Source: Clostridium sp.
GTDB taxonomy: Bacteria > Bacillota > Clostridia > Clostridiales > Clostridiaceae
Assembly (NCBI GenBank): GCA_029851835.1
Contig: JARKVD010000016.1
Span: 1 to 35,293, forward strand
Direction of reading: 5' to 3'
Length of the DNA stretch: 35,293 bases
Numbering within the stretch: position 1 is the stretch's first letter; the number at the start of each line of letters is the position of its first letter. Positions 22,011 to 31,115 of the stretch are shown here, one piece after another. The notes under the pieces were generated by a model, which was not told the DNA's origin, ran no database searches, and was given only the letters and a program-made list of their open reading frames with translations. Made by a program: the position numbers and the translations under genes.

Positions 22011-23399
22011 TTATACCAGTCTTTTTCTTTGAGAAGAAGATTTTATTCCTAATTCCTCCCTATATTTTGCAACAGTTCTTCTTGATATATCTACACCCAA
22101 CTTATTTAATCGTTCACATATAACAGAATCAGAAAAAGGTTTTCCCCTATTTTCACCTTCAATTATTTTCTCTATCATATTTTTTACATTATTAGTGGAT
22201 ACACCCTCACTGTTAACATTTACATAGCTTGTGAATAAACTTTTAATTTTTTTTATTTCACCACTATTTAAAGCTACATATTTATCCCTAATAGCTCTAC
22301 TCACAGTAGATTCATGCATATCTAACTTTTGAGCTATAAATTTAATTGTCATAGGCCTTAAAAAGCTTTCACCCTTCTCAAAGTACTCCCTTTGAGCTTT
22401 CACCACCTCTTCCATAACTCTACACAAAGTATTTTTTCTACTTTCAATACTTTTCATTAAAAACATAGCACTATTAATTTTCTCTTTTACATACTCAATA
22501 GCATTTTTATCTTCACTAAACTCCAACACATTTTTATAAGTGTTATTTATCATTAACTTTGGAAGTATACTTTCATTCATCAACACTATATACTCTCCAT
22601 CAAGCTTTCTAATATACACATCTGGAACCACATATCCAATTTCCTCTCCAGTAAAAAAACCTCTAGAAGGCTTAGGTTCCAATCCTTTAATCACATCTTC
22701 ATATTCTTGAACTTCACGAGGTTGAATATTCAATATTTTGCTTAATTGCTGATACTTTCCTTTAGATATCTCAAAAAGGTAGTTATTAATAATTCTCTCC
22801 AAAACCTCATTCTGAATACCTTTTCTTTCAAGCTGAATAAGCAAGCATTCACTCAACGTTCTGGCACCGATACCCGCTGGCTCCAAACTTTGTATTATTT
22901 CAAGGCTTCTTTCAACCCATTCATAAGAAACCCCCAACTCTTTAGAAGCCTCTTCAACAATCTCTTTATCTAGATACCCTCTAGCGTCAATATTATCAAT
23001 TATATAATTACACATATACTGTAGAGATTTACTAGCGCCGCTATACATAACTTGATCTCTTAAATAATCCTTCAAGGTCGGCTTGCTACTAATAAAATTT
23101 AAAGGTGAAATTTGCTCTTTCTCTTCATCCTGAGAATATGTACGGCTATTATAACTATCAAACTCTAGATATTTAACCAAATTTCTATATTCAGCTAATT
23201 CATTATTCTTAAAATTATCCTCTTTTATATTTTCAACATTACTATCTACCTCTAAAACTACATTCTCCTGCAACTCTTTATCAATATGCTGCAAAAGTTC
23301 ATAGGACGACATCTGTAATAATTTTATAGATTGTTGCATTTCCATAGTCATCACTAATTTTTGCTCTTGGGTTAACTTTAAATCAAACCCCATGTTCAT
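22011..23399 (-). CDS. rpoN: RNA polymerase sigma-54 factor
   Basis: This alternative sigma factor recognises -24/-12 promoters and needs AAA+ enhancer-binding activators. It is 462 aa. Region I is the Gln- and Leu-rich N-terminus (about 8-50, MQQSIKLLQMSSYELLQHI). The core-binding domain follows (about 110-300), then the helix-turn-helix (KLDMHESTVSRAIRDKY) and the C-terminal RpoN box SRRTVAKYREELGI (about 438-451). Starts at 23399 and 23393 are both possible after GGGGTGAGG. In several clostridia rpoN lies directly before cggR, as here. No activator gene or -24/-12 promoter was found in the window, so its targets lie elsewhere. Confidence 0.96.
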   Translation of the reverse strand: MNMGFDLKLTQEQKLVMTMEMQQSIKLLQMSSYELLQHIDKELQENVVLEVDSNVENIKEDNFKNNELAEYRNLVKYLEFDSYNSRTYSQDEEKEQISPLNFISSKPTLKDYLRDQVMYSGASKSLQYMCNYIIDNIDARGYLDKEIVEEASKELGVSYEWVERSLEIIQSLEPAGIGARTLSECLLIQLERKGIQNEVLERIINNYLFEISKGKYQQLSKILNIQPREVQEYEDVIKGLEPKPSRGFFTGEEIGYVVPDVYIRKLDGEYIVLMNESILPKLMINNTYKNVLEFSEDKNAIEYVKEKINSAMFLMKSIESRKNTLCRVMEEVVKAQREYFEKGESFLRPMTIKFIAQKLDMHESTVSRAIRDKYVALNSGEIKKIKSLFTSYVNVNSEGVSTNNVKNMIEKIIEGENRGKPFSDSVICERLNKLGVDISRRTVAKYREELGIKSSSQRKRLV

Positions 23400-23427
23400 A
23401 TTTCCTCACCCCTTTATGTACCATTAT

Positions 23428-23456
23428 ATTATAGATAGAATTTTCAATCAACTCAA
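23428..23456 (-). promoter_or_regulatory. rpoN promoter
   Basis: Minus-strand -35 TTGAGT (23451-23456), 17 bp and a perfect -10 TATAAT (23428-23433), 29 nt before the start codon. Confidence 0.7.
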
Positions 23457-23512
23457 CGCAAACTTTTTATCAACCTGACCGTTTTTATAACATGTATTAC
23501 ACAGTTTTTTTA

Positions 23513-23543
23513 TAAAAAAAGCGGAGAAATATCTTTCTCCGCT
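23513..23543 (-). terminator. terminator of the nupOPQ operon
   Basis: AGCGGAGAAA (23520-23529) and TTTCTCCGCT (23534-23543) form a 10-bp GC-containing stem with a 4-nt loop and a T-run on the minus strand. Confidence 0.9.
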
Positions 23544-23556
23544 AAAACTCTTTTAA

Positions 23557-24495
23557 TTATCTTCCATTTTTCTCGTAAGCTTCACCTGATGCTGCTGGTG
23601 CACTAGTTTTACCAACAAATCCTGCAAGAGCTAACATTGTAAGAACATATGGTATTACTGTAAACACTTCTGATGGAAGAGACCATCCAAAACCTTGAGC
23701 AAGTATTTGGAATGACTCTCCAAATGCAAATAATAAACATGCTCCAAAAGAACCAATCGGTGTCCAGTTACCAAAGATAACAGCTGCAAGAGCTATAAAT
23801 CCACGTCCTGATACCATACCTTCTCTATATATAGGAGTAATACCTATTGATAGTGCTGCTCCACCTAAACCTGCAAGCATACCTGATAAAACAACACAAG
23901 CATATCTAACCTTATAAACATTTATACCTAATGTATCTGCAGCCTTTGGATGCTCTCCAACAGCTCTTATTCTAAGCCCAATTGAAGTCTTGTATAGAAC
24001 AAAATGTGCAACAAACACTAGAATTATTGCTATTATAACGAACCAGTTTAATCCGCTTAATATCTCTCCTAATATTGGAATTTTCTTAATAAACTCTGGT
24101 AATTTATATGGAAGAGTGCTAACAACATCTGTTTGCCCTCCTTTACCAAATAATATAAATATTAAGAAGCTGGCTAAAGCAGAAGCAAATAAGTTAATCG
24201 CCGTACCAGAAATTACCTGATCAGCCTTTAAATTTATAGAAAGTACAGCATGAACAAGAGCCAAAGCTCCACCAGCTATCATAGCAAATAATATCCCAAA
24301 TAAAGGATTTCCTGTTATGAAAGTTCCCCACACTGCAAAGAATGCACCTATGGTCATCATACCTTCAAGTCCTATATTAACTACACCTGAACGCTCTGAG
24401 AACATTCCTCCAAGTGCTGTGAAGATAAGTGGTGTAGCTATTCTTAGAGTTGCTGTTATAAGAGAAATTATTGCTACTAAGATTGCGCTATCCAT
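23557..24495 (-). CDS. nupQ: nucleoside ABC transporter permease, second subunit (NupQ type)
   Basis: This 312-aa inner-membrane permease belongs to the BPD_transp_2 family, with about 8 helices. Family motifs are ALGGMFSERSGVVNIGLEGMM (~27-47, in short form GVVNIGLEGMM), LKADQVISGTAINLFA (~90) and GLRIRAVGEHPKAADTLGI (~172-190), the loop that contacts the ATPase. It overlaps nupP by 8 bp, showing translational coupling. With nupP and nupO it forms an importer of the BMP-dependent type, characterised as purine-nucleoside uptake in Treponema (Pnr) and guanosine uptake in Bacillus (Nup). It ends at a strong terminator. Confidence 0.9.
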   Translation of the reverse strand: MDSAILVAIISLITATLRIATPLIFTALGGMFSERSGVVNIGLEGMMTIGAFFAVWGTFITGNPLFGILFAMIAGGALALVHAVLSINLKADQVISGTAINLFASALASFLIFILFGKGGQTDVVSTLPYKLPEFIKKIPILGEILSGLNWFVIIAIILVFVAHFVLYKTSIGLRIRAVGEHPKAADTLGINVYKVRYACVVLSGMLAGLGGAALSIGITPIYREGMVSGRGFIALAAVIFGNWTPIGSFGACLLFAFGESFQILAQGFGWSLPSEVFTVIPYVLTMLALAGFVGKTSAPAASGEAYEKNGR

Positions 24496-25564
24496 TCATT
24501 ATCTCCCCTTTCTTTTTCTTATTATTAAAGTAAGTAATTACATAATCAGTAGCAACGAATATTATGATTACTGATTGAATTAAGAACACTATCTCCTTTG
24601 GAATTCCACTAATTTGAAGCGCTCTAGAACTACTATTAAGAGCTCCAAATAATACTGCCGCTAAAATACATCCTATAGGATTTTTCTTAGCTAAAAGTGC
24701 AACTGCTATACCGTCAAATCCATAACTTGGTACAACCATAAAGTCTTGAATTAAGTGCTTAACCCCTGCAACGTGAGTAGCTCCACCAAGACCAGCTATT
24801 GCTCCTGATAAAACCATAGCTAAAACAGCTTTTTTTGCTATATTAATTCCACCATATTCAGCTCCGTGTGGATTAATACCAACAGCTCTGATTTCATATC
24901 CTATAGTAGTTTTCCATAGTAAGAAAGCCATAAGAATTGCAACTATTATACCAATAAATATGCTATAGTTAGCTCCATTACTTTCAACAAATCTTGGAAT
25001 CATAGCACTGGCTTGAATCTCCGGACTTGATGACTTACCAGGTACTCCAAAAGCAGTTCTTAATATAAAATAGTTAGCTAAAGCTATTGAAATATAGTTC
25101 ATCATTATTGTATTGATAACTTCACTAGTACCAAATTTTGCTTTAAGGAAGCCTGGAATTGCTCCCCATACTCCTCCAAACACAATACCTGCAAGAATCA
25201 TTAAAGGTATGTGAACAATTGGGCTAAGTCCAGGAATACATCCAACCATAGCTCCTCCAAGCATACCTAAAACAAACTGTCCACCTACACCGATGTTGAA
25301 TAAACCACATCTAAATGCAACTGCGTTTGCAACCCCTGTAAATATTAGAGGTGTAACCTCAGCAATAGTTGATAAAACGTTCTTAGGTGTTCCAAAGCTA
25401 CCTCTCCAGATAGTTGAAACTAAATCACTTAAAGCTGTGAAATACTGAGTGATTGGATATTTTTTTGCCCACATTACAAAGAATACTGAAACAAATAAAG
25501 AAAGTATAACCGCCACTATCGGAAAGAGGATGGCTTTAGCCGAACCTTTAATTTTTTCTTTCAT
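24488..25564 (-). CDS. nupP: nucleoside ABC transporter permease, first subunit (NupP type)
   Basis: This 358-aa permease is the larger of the two in BMP-type systems. Motifs are TPLIFTGVANAVAFRCGLFNIG (~68-89), in which CGLFNIGVGGQF is diagnostic, FGTSEVINTIMMNYI (~143-157) and GYEIRAVGINPHGAEYGGI (~222-240). About 9 hydrophobic segments are visible. It starts 1 bp after nupO ends and overlaps nupQ, so the three are one operon. The substrate is assigned from the family, not from sequence-specific residues. Confidence 0.9.
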   Translation of the reverse strand: MKEKIKGSAKAILFPIVAVILSLFVSVFFVMWAKKYPITQYFTALSDLVSTIWRGSFGTPKNVLSTIAEVTPLIFTGVANAVAFRCGLFNIGVGGQFVLGMLGGAMVGCIPGLSPIVHIPLMILAGIVFGGVWGAIPGFLKAKFGTSEVINTIMMNYISIALANYFILRTAFGVPGKSSSPEIQASAMIPRFVESNGANYSIFIGIIVAILMAFLLWKTTIGYEIRAVGINPHGAEYGGINIAKKAVLAMVLSGAIAGLGGATHVAGVKHLIQDFMVVPSYGFDGIAVALLAKKNPIGCILAAVLFGALNSSSRALQISGIPKEIVFLIQSVIIIFVATDYVITYFNNKKKKGEIMNG

Positions 25565-25565
25565 T

Positions 25566-27098
25566 TTACTTTTCTTCCCCTTTCTTGCTCAAGCTTCCAC
25601 CAGCCATTAAAATACCTAGTTTCTGCTCATCTGCATCTTTTCTATCTAAAATATCAACAATTTTACCATCATACATAACAGCTATTCTATCGGAAAGAGC
25701 TAATACTTCATCAAGTTCAAGGGAAACTAGAAGCACTGCTTTACCTTTATCTCTTTCTTCTACAAGTCTGCTGTGAATATATTCTATAGCTCCAACGTCT
25801 ATTCCTCTTGTTGGCTGCGCAGCTATTAAAAGATCTGGGTCTTTAGCAATTTCTCTTGCAGCAATCAATTTCTGTTGGTTACCGCCTGATAAAGCTGATG
25901 CAAACACATCCGCATTAGGTGTTCTAACATCAAACTCTTCAATTAATTTTTCACAATGGCTTCTAATTGCCTTGTAATCCATTATAAATCCTTTTTTAGT
26001 GAACTCCTCATTTTTATGAATACCTAATATTGAGTTTTCTACTAAAGAATATTTAAGTACAAGTCCTCTCTTATGTCTATCTTCAGGTATATGACCTACC
26101 CCGGCATCTATCACTTCTCTTGGAGATTTACCATATAAATCTTTTCCATTCATAGTAATGCTTCCATCATGAGGCTTTCTAAGTCCTGTCAAAACTTCTA
26201 AAAGCTCCGTTTGACCATTTCCGTCAACTCCAGCTATTCCTAATATTTCTCCGCCACGCACTTCGAAAGAAACATTTTTAACCGCAGGTATTCCTCTTTG
26301 GTCATTAGCAGAAAGATTTTTAACCTTAAGCACTTCTGCACCAACTTTAGCTTGCTCTTTTTCAACAACAAGAGTAACTTTTCTTCCTACCATAAGCTCT
26401 GCAAGTTCATCTATATTAGTATCTGCAGTATTAACAGTCCCTGTTACTTTTCCTCTTCTAATGATGGTAACCCTATCACTCATGCTCATAACTTCTTTTA
26501 ATTTGTGAGTTATAAGTATTACAGATTTTCCTTCTTTCTTTAGGTTTTCAATAATCTTTCCTAACTCTTCAATTTCTTGTGGTGTTAAAACCGCCGTAGG
26601 CTCGTCAAGTATTAATATTTTTGCTCCTCTATAAAGAGCCTTAAGTATTTCAACCTTTTGCTGTTGACCAACTGATATGTCTTCAATTATAGCGTTAGGA
26701 TCTATAGCAAATCCATACTTATCTGCAATAGCCTTAACATCTGCCACTGCTTTCTTTCTATCAAGCTTTAATCCCTTTTTAGGTTCACTTCCTAATATGA
26801 TGTTTTCAGCCACAGTGAAATTATCAACTAACATAAAGTGCTGATGCACCATTCCTATTCCAAGCTTTATAGCCTCATTAGGGTTATCAATTTTAACCAA
26901 CTGACCGTCAACATATATATCACCTTTTTCTTGTTGATAAAGACCGTAAAGTATATTCATCAGGGTTGTTTTTCCTGCTCCATTTTCACCTAACAAAACG
27001 TGAGTTTCACCTTGTAATAGATCAAAGTCAACGTTATCATTGGCAATAGTTCCAGGGAAAACTTTGGTTATGCCCTTCATTTCAATTACTTTCTTCAT
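25566..27098 (-). CDS. nupO: nucleoside ABC transporter ATP-binding protein (NupO type, two ATPase domains)
   Basis: This 510-aa protein carries two fused nucleotide-binding domains, as in sugar and BMP-type importers. Domain 1 has Walker A GENGAGKT (37-44), signature SVGQQQ (~142-147) and Walker B ILILDEPTAVL. Domain 2 has a degenerate Walker A (GVDGNGQT) and an intact LSGGNQQ, so one of the two ATP sites is probably inactive, as is usual in the family. The gene starts after a strong AAGGAGG site and opens the nupO-nupP-nupQ operon. The four BMP lipoproteins upstream would supply substrates. Confidence 0.93.
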   Translation of the reverse strand: MKKVIEMKGITKVFPGTIANDNVDFDLLQGETHVLLGENGAGKTTLMNILYGLYQQEKGDIYVDGQLVKIDNPNEAIKLGIGMVHQHFMLVDNFTVAENIILGSEPKKGLKLDRKKAVADVKAIADKYGFAIDPNAIIEDISVGQQQKVEILKALYRGAKILILDEPTAVLTPQEIEELGKIIENLKKEGKSVILITHKLKEVMSMSDRVTIIRRGKVTGTVNTADTNIDELAELMVGRKVTLVVEKEQAKVGAEVLKVKNLSANDQRGIPAVKNVSFEVRGGEILGIAGVDGNGQTELLEVLTGLRKPHDGSITMNGKDLYGKSPREVIDAGVGHIPEDRHKRGLVLKYSLVENSILGIHKNEEFTKKGFIMDYKAIRSHCEKLIEEFDVRTPNADVFASALSGGNQQKLIAAREIAKDPDLLIAAQPTRGIDVGAIEYIHSRLVEERDKGKAVLLVSLELDEVLALSDRIAVMYDGKIVDILDRKDADEQKLGILMAGGSLSKKGEEK

Positions 27099-27333
27099 TT
27101 CCCTTCCTCCTTAATAATACTACCTACATTTCTTCCTTAATACTTAGATATATAATAATTTCACACAAATAAAAGTGCTACTATATATTCTTTATAATAC
27201 GCCTTATATTATACCATAAAACGTTTTTTATAGGTATTTTTTTATTTTTCTAACAATTGTATATATGCTTATTATGCAGTTCACTTTATAAAAAATTCTA
27301 TATCATTTAACAACTTTTTATTTCTCTAGTCAG
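27099..27333 (-). other. nupO leader/promoter region
   Basis: This AT-rich gap of about 235 bp has a -10-like TATAAT on the minus strand (27208-27213) and a small inverted repeat TATAATA/TATTATA beside it; the -35 is unclear. I looked for a purine riboswitch (TTTCTAC and CCGTAAA motifs) and found none. Confidence 0.4.
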
Positions 27334-27363
27334 AAAAAGCTAGATAAAAATATCTAGCTTTTT
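27334..27363 (-). terminator. terminator after BMP gene 1
   Basis: AAAAAGCTAGATA (27334-27346) with TATCTAGCTTTTT (27351-27363) forms a hairpin with a T-run. Its stem matches the terminator at 28561-28588, consistent with duplication of gene plus terminator. Confidence 0.85.
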
Positions 27364-27388
27364 AGTTCATAAAAATAATATGTTTTTA

Positions 27389-28498
27389 TTAATCAGCTTT
27401 AAAATCCTTGGCTTCTTCTCTTGTTCCTGGAACTTTAATTTCACCTTTTTTAATCTTTTCTTCGAATTCCTTAGCCTTTTCTATAACTTCAGCATCAGTA
27501 TTTTTAGAAGTAGAATCTGACATTCCAACTCCACCTTCAGCTATACCAAGAACTTTATGACCACCCTCAAATTTTCCATCTACAACAGCTTTAACAGCAT
27601 CATAAGTAGCATCGTCAACTCTCTTCATCATTGAAGATAGTATTACATCAGCATATTCTGGAAGAGACACTTGTTGGTCCATATCAACTCCGATTGCCCA
27701 AACATCTTCTCCTTCTTTCCTAAGCTCTTGAGTAGCCTGGAATAATCCAAGACCAACTCCACCAGCAGCGTGGTATATAACGTCACAACCCTCATTATAT
27801 AGGGATTTAGCAAGCTCATATCCTTTATTAGTATCCTCAAAAGAATCCGCATATTTAACAGTTGTTCCTGGATTTTTTCCATCTGAACTAATTAAACCTT
27901 TGGCAGCTTCTGGATTTACTGCTGCTACACCTGCAGCAAAACCTGTTTCAAACTTAACTATAGTTTCTGAATCTTTTCCACCAATAAACCCAACTTTATT
28001 AGTATTAGTTGTTAATCCAGCTATAACTCCCATTAGGAAAGAACCTTCTTCTTCTTTAAATGTAATTGATAAAACATTTGGAGCCTCAACTACAGAGTCA
28101 ATTAAGCAAAGCTTTGATTCTGGATTATTTTCAGCTATATTTTTAACTGCATCAGATAATTGATATCCAATAGCAAAAGTTAAATTTGAACCTTCATCAA
28201 TTAAGGCTTGTAAATTTGGCTCATACTCCTCTTTCTTTTTAGATTCTAGGTAAGAATATTTAACACCAAATTCATCTTTAGCTCTCAAAACACCAGCACC
28301 AGCAGTTTGGTTGAAGGATTTATCATTTATTCCACCTTCATCAGTTACGAGACCAATTAAAACTTCCGATTTAGTTCCTTCGTCTCCTTTAGGTGTATCG
28401 TTTGTACTTCCTCCATCTTTAGAACCTGCACATCCTACTAAAAGAGTAGCTGTCATTGCCGCAGTTGCCATAAGCGCAACAATCCTTTTCATTTTCAT
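27389..28498 (-). CDS. BMP-family lipoprotein 1 (nucleoside-binding)
   Basis: This 369-aa substrate-binding lipoprotein is of the BMP/PnrA/TmpC family, which delivers purine nucleosides to NupOPQ-like importers. It has a signal peptide with lipobox LVGC (lipidated Cys23), then a Gly/Ser/Thr linker, then a periplasmic-binding fold. The family core is TDEGGINDKSFNQ (~52-64), AIGYQLSDAV, FKEEEGSFLMGVIAG, GFIGGKDSETI, and IYHAAGGVGLGLFQA. Closest in the window is BMP 2; both have a nearly identical MKMKR signal peptide. It is the gene nearest the permeases. Its promoter is weak and a terminator closes it. Confidence 0.92.
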   Translation of the reverse strand: MKMKRIVALMATAAMTATLLVGCAGSKDGGSTNDTPKGDEGTKSEVLIGLVTDEGGINDKSFNQTAGAGVLRAKDEFGVKYSYLESKKKEEYEPNLQALIDEGSNLTFAIGYQLSDAVKNIAENNPESKLCLIDSVVEAPNVLSITFKEEEGSFLMGVIAGLTTNTNKVGFIGGKDSETIVKFETGFAAGVAAVNPEAAKGLISSDGKNPGTTVKYADSFEDTNKGYELAKSLYNEGCDVIYHAAGGVGLGLFQATQELRKEGEDVWAIGVDMDQQVSLPEYADVILSSMMKRVDDATYDAVKAVVDGKFEGGHKVLGIAEGGVGMSDSTSKNTDAEVIEKAKEFEEKIKKGEIKVPGTREEAKDFKAD

Positions 28499-28560
28499 TT
28501 CAAAACCCCCTGAAATAAATTTTATACATATTCACCTTTATTTTACATCAATATCTAAAA

Positions 28561-28588
28561 AAAAGCTAGATACAACATCTAGCTTTTT
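28561..28588 (-). terminator. terminator after BMP gene 2
   Basis: AAAAGCTAGAT (28561-28571) pairs with ATCTAGCTTTTT (28577-28588) around a 5-nt loop, followed by Ts. The stem is the same as in the terminator after BMP gene 1. Confidence 0.85.
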
Positions 28589-28634
28589 TAAGTATTATAA
28601 AATTTAACAAACCGTAAACAATTCTATAATTTTA

Positions 28635-29726
28635 TTAGTTTATTTTGAACTCCATTACACCTTCTCTAGTAGCAGGAACTTCAAATTCACCATTTTTGAT
28701 TCTCTCTTCGAATTCTTTAGATTTTGCTATAGCCTCTTCAGAAGCATTTGTTGAAGTAGTATCTGCAATACCAACTCCCCCATCAGCAATTCCTAAAGTT
28801 AATACTTTACCTTCAAAATTTCCATCAATTACAGATTTAACAGCATCATATGTAGAATTATCAACTCTTTTTATCATAGATGTAAGAATTGAATCAGCAA
28901 AGTTAGGAAGTGAAACCGCTTGGTCCATATCAACACCTATAGCCCAAACATCTTTTCCTTCGTTTCTTAATTCTTGAGTAGCTTGGAATAATCCAACACC
29001 AACTCCACCAGCAGCGTGATATATTACGTCACAACCTTCATTGTATAAAGATTTAGCAATCTCATAACCTTTGTTTGTATCTGCAAAAGAATCAGCATAC
29101 TTAACTGTTGCTCCAGTGCTTGTACCATCTGAACTTATAAGTCCTTTAGCAGCCTCTGGGTTAACAGCAGCAACACCAGCCGCAAATCCAGCTTCAAACT
29201 TTTGTATAGTTTCCGAGTCTTTTCCACCTATAAATCCAACTTTATTAGTTTTAGTTGTTAAACCAGCTATAACTCCAACTAGGAAAGAACCTTCTTCTTC
29301 TTTAAATACTATTGATAATACATTATCTGCTTCTACTACTGAATCCACTAGAGCAAACTTTGAATCTGGATTGTTCTTAGCAGCAGCTTTAACTGCATCA
29401 GATAATTGATATCCAACAGCAAATGTTAAATCAGCGCCATTATCTACTAAAGATTGTATGTTTGGCTCATAATCCTCTTTCTTCTGAGCTTCTAAGTAAG
29501 TATACTCCACACCAAACTCATCTTTAGCTCTTAAAACTCCTTCATTAGCAATTTGATTGAAGGATTTATCATTTATTCCACCTTCATCTGTAGAAAGCCC
29601 TATAGAGATTTCAGATTTTGCAGAATCTCCACCTTTGCTACCTGATTTGTCGTTTCCACATCCAACTAGCATTGTAGCTGAAAGAGCGACAGTTGCCATA
29701 AGAGCAATTAATCTTTTCATTTTCAT
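28635..29726 (-). CDS. BMP-family lipoprotein 2 (nucleoside-binding)
   Basis: This 363-aa paralogue has lipobox LVGC (Cys23) and the same binding-fold motifs: STDEGGINDKSFNQIANEG (~45-63), FAVGYQLSDAV, VFKEEEGSFLVGVIAGL, YHAAGGVGVGLFQATQ. It is very similar to BMP 1 and clearly related to 3 and 4. It has the clearest promoter of the array (29870-29898) and a folded leader of about 135 nt, while its own terminator insulates it from BMP 1. The ligand cannot be read from sequence; the purine-nucleoside role is inferred from the family. Confidence 0.92.
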   Translation of the reverse strand: MKMKRLIALMATVALSATMLVGCGNDKSGSKGGDSAKSEISIGLSTDEGGINDKSFNQIANEGVLRAKDEFGVEYTYLEAQKKEDYEPNIQSLVDNGADLTFAVGYQLSDAVKAAAKNNPDSKFALVDSVVEADNVLSIVFKEEEGSFLVGVIAGLTTKTNKVGFIGGKDSETIQKFEAGFAAGVAAVNPEAAKGLISSDGTSTGATVKYADSFADTNKGYEIAKSLYNEGCDVIYHAAGGVGVGLFQATQELRNEGKDVWAIGVDMDQAVSLPNFADSILTSMIKRVDNSTYDAVKSVIDGNFEGKVLTLGIADGGVGIADTTSTNASEEAIAKSKEFEERIKNGEFEVPATREGVMEFKIN

Positions 29727-29766
29727 ATAAAAAACCTCCCAAACAATTTATCTTATGTATTTAGTA

Positions 29767-29866
29767 CTCGTAAGCTATATACAATAATTGAGCATCATAT
29801 ATCTGAAAGCTTGTCCAACAATAACCCATATATATGCTACACAATTTACTTGTTTTTACTTACAAG
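29767..29866 (-). promoter_or_regulatory. structured leader of BMP gene 2 (unclassified)
   Basis: CTTGTAAG (29859-29866) can pair with CTTACGAG (29767-29774) to close the whole leader. Inside, AGCAT and ATATAT (29791-29802) pair with their complements at 29828-29838, with a further AATTG/CAATT extension and a 25-nt apical loop. The predicted start near 29863 would trim the outermost stem by a few bases. It matches no known purine, 2'-dG or other riboswitch consensus that I recognise. Confidence 0.4.
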
Positions 29867-29869
29867 GTG

Positions 29870-29898
29870 AATATAACATAACTTTAGACAAAAATCAA
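29870..29898 (-). promoter_or_regulatory. promoter of BMP gene 2
   Basis: Minus-strand -35 TTGATT (29893-29898), 17 bp and -10 TATATT (29870-29875), directly after the terminator of BMP gene 3. Confidence 0.65.
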
Positions 29899-29900
29899 AT

Positions 29901-29929
29901 AAAAACGACTAATTTAAATAGTCGTTTTT
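29901..29929 (-). terminator. terminator after BMP gene 3
   Basis: AAAAACGACTA (29901-29911) with TAGTCGTTTTT (29919-29929), 7-nt loop and flanking T-run. It ends the BMP 4-BMP 3 transcript. Confidence 0.85.
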
Positions 29930-29972
29930 ATCAATTAATATTATCTTATTAGAATAAATAAAATCTTCTATA

Positions 29973-31073
29973 CTATTGAGCTTTAAACCCCATAACTTCA
30001 CTTCTAGTTGAAGGAACTACAATTTCTCCACCTTTTATTTTATTCTTATAGTCTTGAACCTTTACAAGCACATCTTCTGGAGTATTTACAGATGTAGAAT
30101 CTGCCACATCAACTCCACCTTCTGCTATACCTATAACTTTAGGTCCTGGTTTAAAGGTTCCATCAACTTGAGATTTAACAGCATCATAAGTAGCCTTATC
30201 TACCCTTTTAACCATAGAGGAAAGAATAACATCAGCATATTCAGGCAATGAAATTGCTTGATCCATGTCTACTCCAATCCCCCAAACCTCTTTACCTTGA
30301 TCTTTAAACTCTTTTGTAGATTGGAACATTCCAATTCCTACTCCACCTGCAGCATGGTAAATTATATCACAACCTGATTCATATAGAGATTTTGCTAATT
30401 CATACCCTTTATTAGTGTCAGCAAAAGAATCAGCATATTTAACCGTAGAACCTGGTGCACTTCCATCAGTGCTTATTAATCCAGCAGCTGCCTCTGGATT
30501 TACGGCAGCAACTCCTGCAGCAAAACCAGATTCAAATCTAACAATAGTATCTTGATCTTTTCCACCAATAAAGCCTATTTTATTAGTTTTTGTCATTAAT
30601 CCAGCAATAACTCCAACTAAAAAAGATCCTTCCTCTTCCTTGAAGGTTATGGATTCAACATTATCAGCTTCAACTACTGAATCTATAATACAAAAATTCG
30701 TATCCGGATTATTTTTAGCCACCTTTGCAACTGCATCAGCTAACTGATAACCTACGGCAAATGTTAAGTTACATCCATTATCAACTAAAGCTTGTAAATT
30801 AGGTTCATAATCTTCTTTTTTCTGAGCCTCTATAGCTGTATACTTTATACCAAATTCAGACTTTGCCTTTTCTACACCTTCATTGGCAGATTGGTTAAAG
30901 GATTTATCATTAATTCCACCTTCATCGGTTGAAAGCCCTATGGAAATATTGGCTCCAGATGATGCACCTCCGTTGCTTCCTTGATTTTTATCATCACTTC
31001 CACCGCAGCCAACAAATATTCCTGCTGTCATAATCAATGACATAATTATTGCCGTAACTTTTTTCATTTTCAT
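29973..31073 (-). CDS. BMP-family lipoprotein 3 (nucleoside-binding)
   Basis: This 366-aa paralogue has lipobox FVGC (Cys23) followed by a Gly/Ser/Asn-rich linker. The core motifs STDEGGINDKSFNQSANEG, FAVGYQLADAV, FKEEEGSFLVGVIAGL and IIYHAAGGVGIGMFQ are present. The GIGMFQ form is shared with BMP 4, so 3 and 4 form one pair and 1 and 2 the other. It follows BMP 4 by 41 bp with an AAGGAGG site and no promoter, and is therefore co-transcribed with it. Confidence 0.92.
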   Translation of the reverse strand: MKMKKVTAIIMSLIMTAGIFVGCGGSDDKNQGSNGGASSGANISIGLSTDEGGINDKSFNQSANEGVEKAKSEFGIKYTAIEAQKKEDYEPNLQALVDNGCNLTFAVGYQLADAVAKVAKNNPDTNFCIIDSVVEADNVESITFKEEEGSFLVGVIAGLMTKTNKIGFIGGKDQDTIVRFESGFAAGVAAVNPEAAAGLISTDGSAPGSTVKYADSFADTNKGYELAKSLYESGCDIIYHAAGGVGIGMFQSTKEFKDQGKEVWGIGVDMDQAISLPEYADVILSSMVKRVDKATYDAVKSQVDGTFKPGPKVIGIAEGGVDVADSTSVNTPEDVLVKVQDYKNKIKGGEIVVPSTRSEVMGFKAQ

Positions 31074-31115
31074 GAAAATTCCTCCTTATGTATTTATTAT
31101 TACTTCAACTAGTCA

